From contig JAKAXN010000207.1 in the NCBI GenBank assembly GCA_021816565.1, forward strand, positions 1-7,866: a DNA stretch of 7,866 nucleotides, written 5' to 3'. The DNA is from Actinomycetes bacterium (lineage in GTDB: Bacteria > Actinomycetota > Acidimicrobiia > Acidimicrobiales > Palsa-688). Positions within the stretch are counted from its first letter, which is position 1. The number at the start of each line of letters is the position of its first letter. A model generated the notes under the pieces. That model ran no database searches and was not told the origin of the DNA. It was given only the letters and a program-made list of their open reading frames with translations. Made by a program: the position numbers and the translations under genes. Below, one piece after another: positions 5,918-7,866 of this stretch.

Positions 5918-6377
5918 AGTGCGGCTCCCAGGCGGCCGGCGGGCCGGCCAGGGCCGCCACCGCGTCGGGCAGCCGGCCGGTGGTCACGTCCTCGAGGGTG
6001 ACCTGCTCGAGGACGGCCCGGATGTTGCTGCGCAGGGCGATCCACACCGTCTGCAGGGGCTGCGCCGACCCGGTGAGGTCCAGCTCGTCGGGCCGGGCCC
6101 CGGCGATGTTGGCCAGCGGGCCGTCCACCGTGCGGATCACGTCGGCCAGGGTGACGGCGCCCGGGGCCCGGGCCAGGCGGTAGCCGCCGTCCTGGCCCCG
6201 CCGGCTGGTCAGGAGCCCGGCGTGGCGCAGCTCGTTGAGGATCACCAGCAGGAACCGCAGCGGGATGTCCTGGGCCTCGGCGATGCGCTCGGCGGTTATC
6301 AGCCGCCCGTCGGCGTAGGCGGCCGCCACCTCCACCGCCGCCCGGATGGCGTAGTCCGTCTTGGCTGATAGCCGCAT
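5916..6377 (-). CDS. Rrf2-family transcriptional regulator lacking cysteines
   Basis: This 153-residue winged-helix DNA-binding protein belongs to the Rrf2 family. The N-terminus MRLSAKTDYAIRAAVEVAA is the family signature. The recognition helix region follows at about 27-58 (ITAERIAEAQDIPLRFLLVILNELRHAGLL), and the wing, SRRGQDGGYRLAR, at about 58-70. The region after about 77 (LADVIRTVDGPL) is the dimerisation part. Fe-S members of the family (IscR, NsrR, RsrR) bind their cluster mainly through cysteines near residue 90-110. This protein has no cysteine at all, so it must sense something else, as CymR does through a partner enzyme. ATG 6377 fits the family start; ATG 6386 would add only MVG. 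It is translated from the same strand as tauE, overlapping its end by 79 nt, and probably represses the operon promoter at 7349-7378. CTA, TCA and ATA, rare codons for this genome, cluster in its first 30 codons. Confidence 0.9.
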   Translation of the reverse strand: MRLSAKTDYAIRAAVEVAAAYADGRLITAERIAEAQDIPLRFLLVILNELRHAGLLTSRRGQDGGYRLARAPGAVTLADVIRTVDGPLANIAGARPDELDLTGSAQPLQTVWIALRSNIRAVLEQVTLEDVTTGRLPDAVAALAGPPAAWEPH

Positions 6378-7342
6378 ACCGACCATTCTGGCCCGCCGCC
6401 GCCGGGATCCCGTCCGCCGGCCCGCCGGCCGGCGCGCCTGCTGAGGGAGGCGGACGCCGCCCCGGCCGCGCCCAGCCCGCAGCCGGCCAGGGCGGCCGGA
6501 GCGGCGGGTACCCGCCACAGCACCAGCCCCGAGGCGAGCAGGACGGCGGCCATCAGCCACCCCAGCCAGTCTCCTGTCATCTGTGCTGACAGCCGGGCCC
6601 CGAGGTACACCCCCGGGAGGGCGCCGAGCAGGAGCAGCGAGGTGAGCGCCGGCCGGACGTCCCCCGCAGCCAGGTGCCCGAGGGCCGCCGCCCCCACCAG
6701 GGGCCCGGCCTGGACCAGGTCGGTGCCCACCAGGTCGGCCGGGTCCAGCTGCGGGTACACCAGTAGGAGCATCACGACCACCAGGGACCCCGAGCCGGCC
6801 GAGGTCAGCCCGACCAGCAGGCCCCCGGCCAGGCCCACGGCCAGCGTGGCCAACGGCCGCACCTCCACCCGGTCCCCCCGGCCACAGCGGGCCACCCGAG
6901 CCACCCGGTCCCCCCGAGCCACCCGGCCGGCCCGAGCCACCCGGCCGGCCCGGTCCCGCCGGCCCATCCGGCGGCGGATGGCCAGGGCCGCGGCGCCGGC
7001 CAGCAGCGCCGCCCCGATGCCCAGGCGCACCCGGTACTCGAAGGCCGGGCCCCGGCCCAGCAGGTGCAGCCCGAAACCCCCGGCGAAGGCGGCCGGCACC
7101 GAGGCCGGGACCAGGAGGCGGACCAGCTCCCACCGCACGGTCCCGGCCCGGTGGTGGACCACGGCCCCGACCGGCTTCATGGCGGCCGAGGCCACCAGGT
7201 CGCTGCCCACCGCCGCGGTGGGCTCCACCCCGAACAACATGACCAGCGCCGGCGTCATCAGCGCCCCGCCCCCCATGCCGGTCAGCCCCACCGACAGCCC
7301 CACCACGGCCCCGGCCACCACGAGCTCCCAGGGCGCCGCCAC
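6299..7342 (-). CDS. TauE/SafE-family membrane permease (sulfite/organosulfur exporter type)
   Basis: This is a multi-spanning inner-membrane protein of the TauE/SafE (DUF81) family, whose members move sulfite, sulfoacetate or other small anions across the membrane. About eight hydrophobic segments are visible. The family's internal duplication is clear: GLTGMGGGALMTPAL with VGSDLVASA in the first half, GLTSAGSGSLVVVM with VGTDLVQAG in the second. Between the halves is an Arg-rich cytoplasmic loop built from an 18-bp tandem repeat (AGRVAR units). The GTG at 7342 is chosen because TAGAGT ends 6 nt before it; TTG 7348 would add two residues. The length is 347 residues. The membrane part ends near residue 290, and the last 50 or so are Arg/Gly/Pro-rich and end in two consecutive stops (TGA TAA). 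The final 26 codons lie inside rrf2. The tail is unlike the family, so a frameshift near 6400 is possible. Substrate is inferred from the family and the Rrf2 neighbour only. Confidence 0.85.
   Translation of the reverse strand: MAAPWELVVAGAVVGLSVGLTGMGGGALMTPALVMLFGVEPTAAVGSDLVASAAMKPVGAVVHHRAGTVRWELVRLLVPASVPAAFAGGFGLHLLGRGPAFEYRVRLGIGAALLAGAAALAIRRRMGRRDRAGRVARAGRVARGDRVARVARCGRGDRVEVRPLATLAVGLAGGLLVGLTSAGSGSLVVVMLLLVYPQLDPADLVGTDLVQAGPLVGAAALGHLAAGDVRPALTSLLLLGALPGVYLGARLSAQMTGDWLGWLMAAVLLASGLVLWRVPAAPAALAGCGLGAAGAASASLSRRAGRRAGGRDPGGGGPEWSVCGYQPRRTTPSGRRWRWRPPTPTGG
6378..6390 (-). promoter_or_regulatory. Possible internal promoter before rrf2
   Basis: On the minus strand CAGAAT (6390-6385) lies 7 nt before the rrf2 ATG (6377), and there is no Shine-Dalgarno. 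The spacing matches the leaderless arrangement before vapB and tauE, so rrf2 could also be transcribed on its own from inside the end of tauE. The first base deviates from TAnnnT and no -35 is evident. Confidence 0.3.
6898..6951. repeat. 18-bp tandem repeat (three units) inside tauE
   Basis: GAGCCACCCGGCCGGCCC is present at 6916-6933 and 6934-6951 without mismatch. A preceding unit at 6898-6915 is identical in its first 11 bases, and 6880-6897 is a more degenerate relative. In the protein (opposite strand) each unit is six residues, giving repeated AGRVAR-like sequence in the loop joining the two halves of the permease. It is in frame, so unit gain or loss would only lengthen or shorten a positively charged cytoplasmic loop. 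Confidence 0.85.
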
Positions 7343-7348
7343 CCACAA

Positions 7349-7378
7349 ACTCTATCAAGTTGATGTAGTTGATCAACT
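7349..7378 (-). promoter_or_regulatory. tauE-rrf2 promoter covered by two palindromes, candidate Rrf2 operator
   Basis: On the minus strand TTGATC (7376-7371) and TAGAGT (7354-7349), 16 nt apart, make a plausible -35/-10. TAGAGT lies 6 nt before the GTG start, so the transcript would be leaderless. AGTTGATCAACT (7367-7378) is a perfect 12-bp palindrome over the -35. ATCAAGTTGAT (7354-7364) is an 11-bp palindrome with a central base, in the spacer and touching the -10. The half-site TTGAT/ATCAA therefore occurs four times in 25 bp. This AT-rich island stands out sharply from its surroundings. A dimeric repressor bound here would block the polymerase; the Rrf2 protein of the same operon is the obvious candidate. 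Confidence 0.7.
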
Positions 7379-7418
7379 TTAGGGGTGGGACCTCTGGAGG
7401 GGCTGAACCGGTCCCGCA

Positions 7419-7457
7419 TTGGGATCCGGGACTAAAGGTGGCCTATTTTCGGGGGCC
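7419..7457 (+). promoter_or_regulatory. Promoter of the short-chain dehydrogenase gene
   Basis: TATTTT (7444-7449) fits a -10 box and lies 8 nt before the ATG at 7458, which has no usable Shine-Dalgarno; the G-run ends only 2 nt before it. TTGGGA (7419-7424) is a weak -35 with a long 19-nt spacer. A near-leaderless transcript is likely. The remaining bases between here and tauE (7379-7418) contain GGGACC (7387-7392) and GGTCCC (7410-7415) as a loose inverted repeat but no gene. Confidence 0.4.
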
Positions 7458-7866
7458 ATGGATATCCAAGGAACTTCATCGATCGTGACCGGGGGAGCCT
7501 CCGGTCTGGGAGAGGCCACCGTCCGCCTGCTCGCCCAGCGGGGGGCCCGGGTGGTCGTCGCCGACCTGCAGGACGAGCGGGGTCAGGCCCTGGCCAAGGA
7601 GGTCAACGGCATCTTCGTCCACTGCGACGTGACCAACACCGACGAGGTGATCGCCGCGGTCGAGGCGGCCAAGGACCTGGGCCCGCTGCGTTCCCTGGTC
7701 AACTGCGCCGGCATCGGCGCCGCCAGCCGGACCATCGGCAGGGACGGCAAGTACGAGTCGGCGTTCAACCTGGACTACTTCAAGAAGGTCATCGACATCA
7801 ACCTGGTCGGCACCTTCAACTGCATCCGCATCGCCGCCACGGCCATGTCGCAGACCGAGCCGCTGG
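7458..7866 (+). CDS. Short-chain dehydrogenase, type II 3-hydroxyacyl-CoA dehydrogenase-like (3' end outside window)
   Basis: The first 136 residues of a classical short-chain dehydrogenase/reductase are present. The Rossmann nucleotide-binding motif TGGASGLG is at 11-18. Asp36 at the end of the second strand (VVADL) predicts NAD(H) over NADP(H). CDV (56-58) contacts the adenine ring, and NCAG (82-85) is the NNAG-motif variant. Asn115 in DINLVGTFN is the catalytic-tetrad asparagine. The catalytic Ser and Tyr-x-x-x-Lys lie beyond the right edge. VNCAGI together with NLVGTFNCIR and the MSQTEP ending closely resembles the HSD10/type II 3-hydroxyacyl-CoA dehydrogenase branch, which oxidises 3-hydroxyacyl-CoA in fatty-acid or branched-chain acid breakdown. 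Other SDR substrates cannot be excluded. The gene is divergent from tauE with 115 bp between the starts, which makes shared regulation possible but unproven. Confidence 0.9.
   Translation, partial: MDIQGTSSIVTGGASGLGEATVRLLAQRGARVVVADLQDERGQALAKEVNGIFVHCDVTNTDEVIAAVEAAKDLGPLRSLVNCAGIGAASRTIGRDGKYESAFNLDYFKKVIDINLVGTFNCIRIAATAMSQTEPL

Noticed and set aside
6378..7376. Long in-frame extension upstream of rrf2 (486 codons in total)
   Set aside because: The extension is Gly/Arg/Ala/Pro-rich sequence in the wrong frame of tauE; the Rrf2 family signature begins at the ATG at 6377.

Overview
The window is very GC-rich chromosomal DNA, with G or C at almost every third codon position. It carries a HelD-type RNA polymerase helicase, several TAnnnT-like -10 boxes placed 6-8 nt before start codons (leaderless-transcript architecture), and lipoproteins with Ala/Ser/Thr/Pro-rich linkers. 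Together these suggest a high-GC actinobacterium. An acidimicrobial or related lineage is my guess, but the sequence does not fix the genus. I see no rRNA, tRNA, CRISPR array, insertion sequence or phage gene.

Layout. The left part (1-3256) is all on the minus strand. Reading in the direction of transcription it holds helD (3256-1220), a vapB-vapC toxin-antitoxin pair (1190-554) that starts 29 nt after helD, and the first 117 codons of a lipoprotein that runs off the left edge (352-1). helD has a recognisable TTGACA/TACCAT promoter and a leader of about 115 nt that can fold in two mutually exclusive ways around its Shine-Dalgarno sequence. Divergent from helD, on the plus strand, lie a GGDEF-EAL cyclic-di-GMP protein (3505-5346) and a second small lipoprotein (5385-5888). 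An 11-bp perfect hairpin at 5892-5917 separates these from a convergent minus-strand pair. That pair is a TauE/SafE-family permease (7342-6299) and an Rrf2-family regulator (6377-5916), which overlap by 79 nt. The tauE promoter sits in the only AT-rich patch of the right half and is covered by two adjacent palindromes, the likely Rrf2 operator. Divergent again, a short-chain dehydrogenase resembling type II 3-hydroxyacyl-CoA dehydrogenase starts at 7458 and runs off the right edge.

How the parts may work together. tauE and rrf2 look like a self-contained module in which a cysteine-free Rrf2 repressor controls its own operon and a sulfur-compound or organic-anion exporter. helD would act on stalled RNA polymerase, and its structured leader suggests post-initiation control. 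vapBC is a standard autoregulated toxin-antitoxin pair. The GGDEF-EAL protein has intact synthase, inhibitory-site and phosphodiesterase motifs behind an unrecognised helical N-terminal sensor region. I found no clearly new multi-gene system. The most unusual items are the helD leader, the tauE/rrf2 overlap and operator, and an in-frame 18-bp tandem repeat inside tauE.
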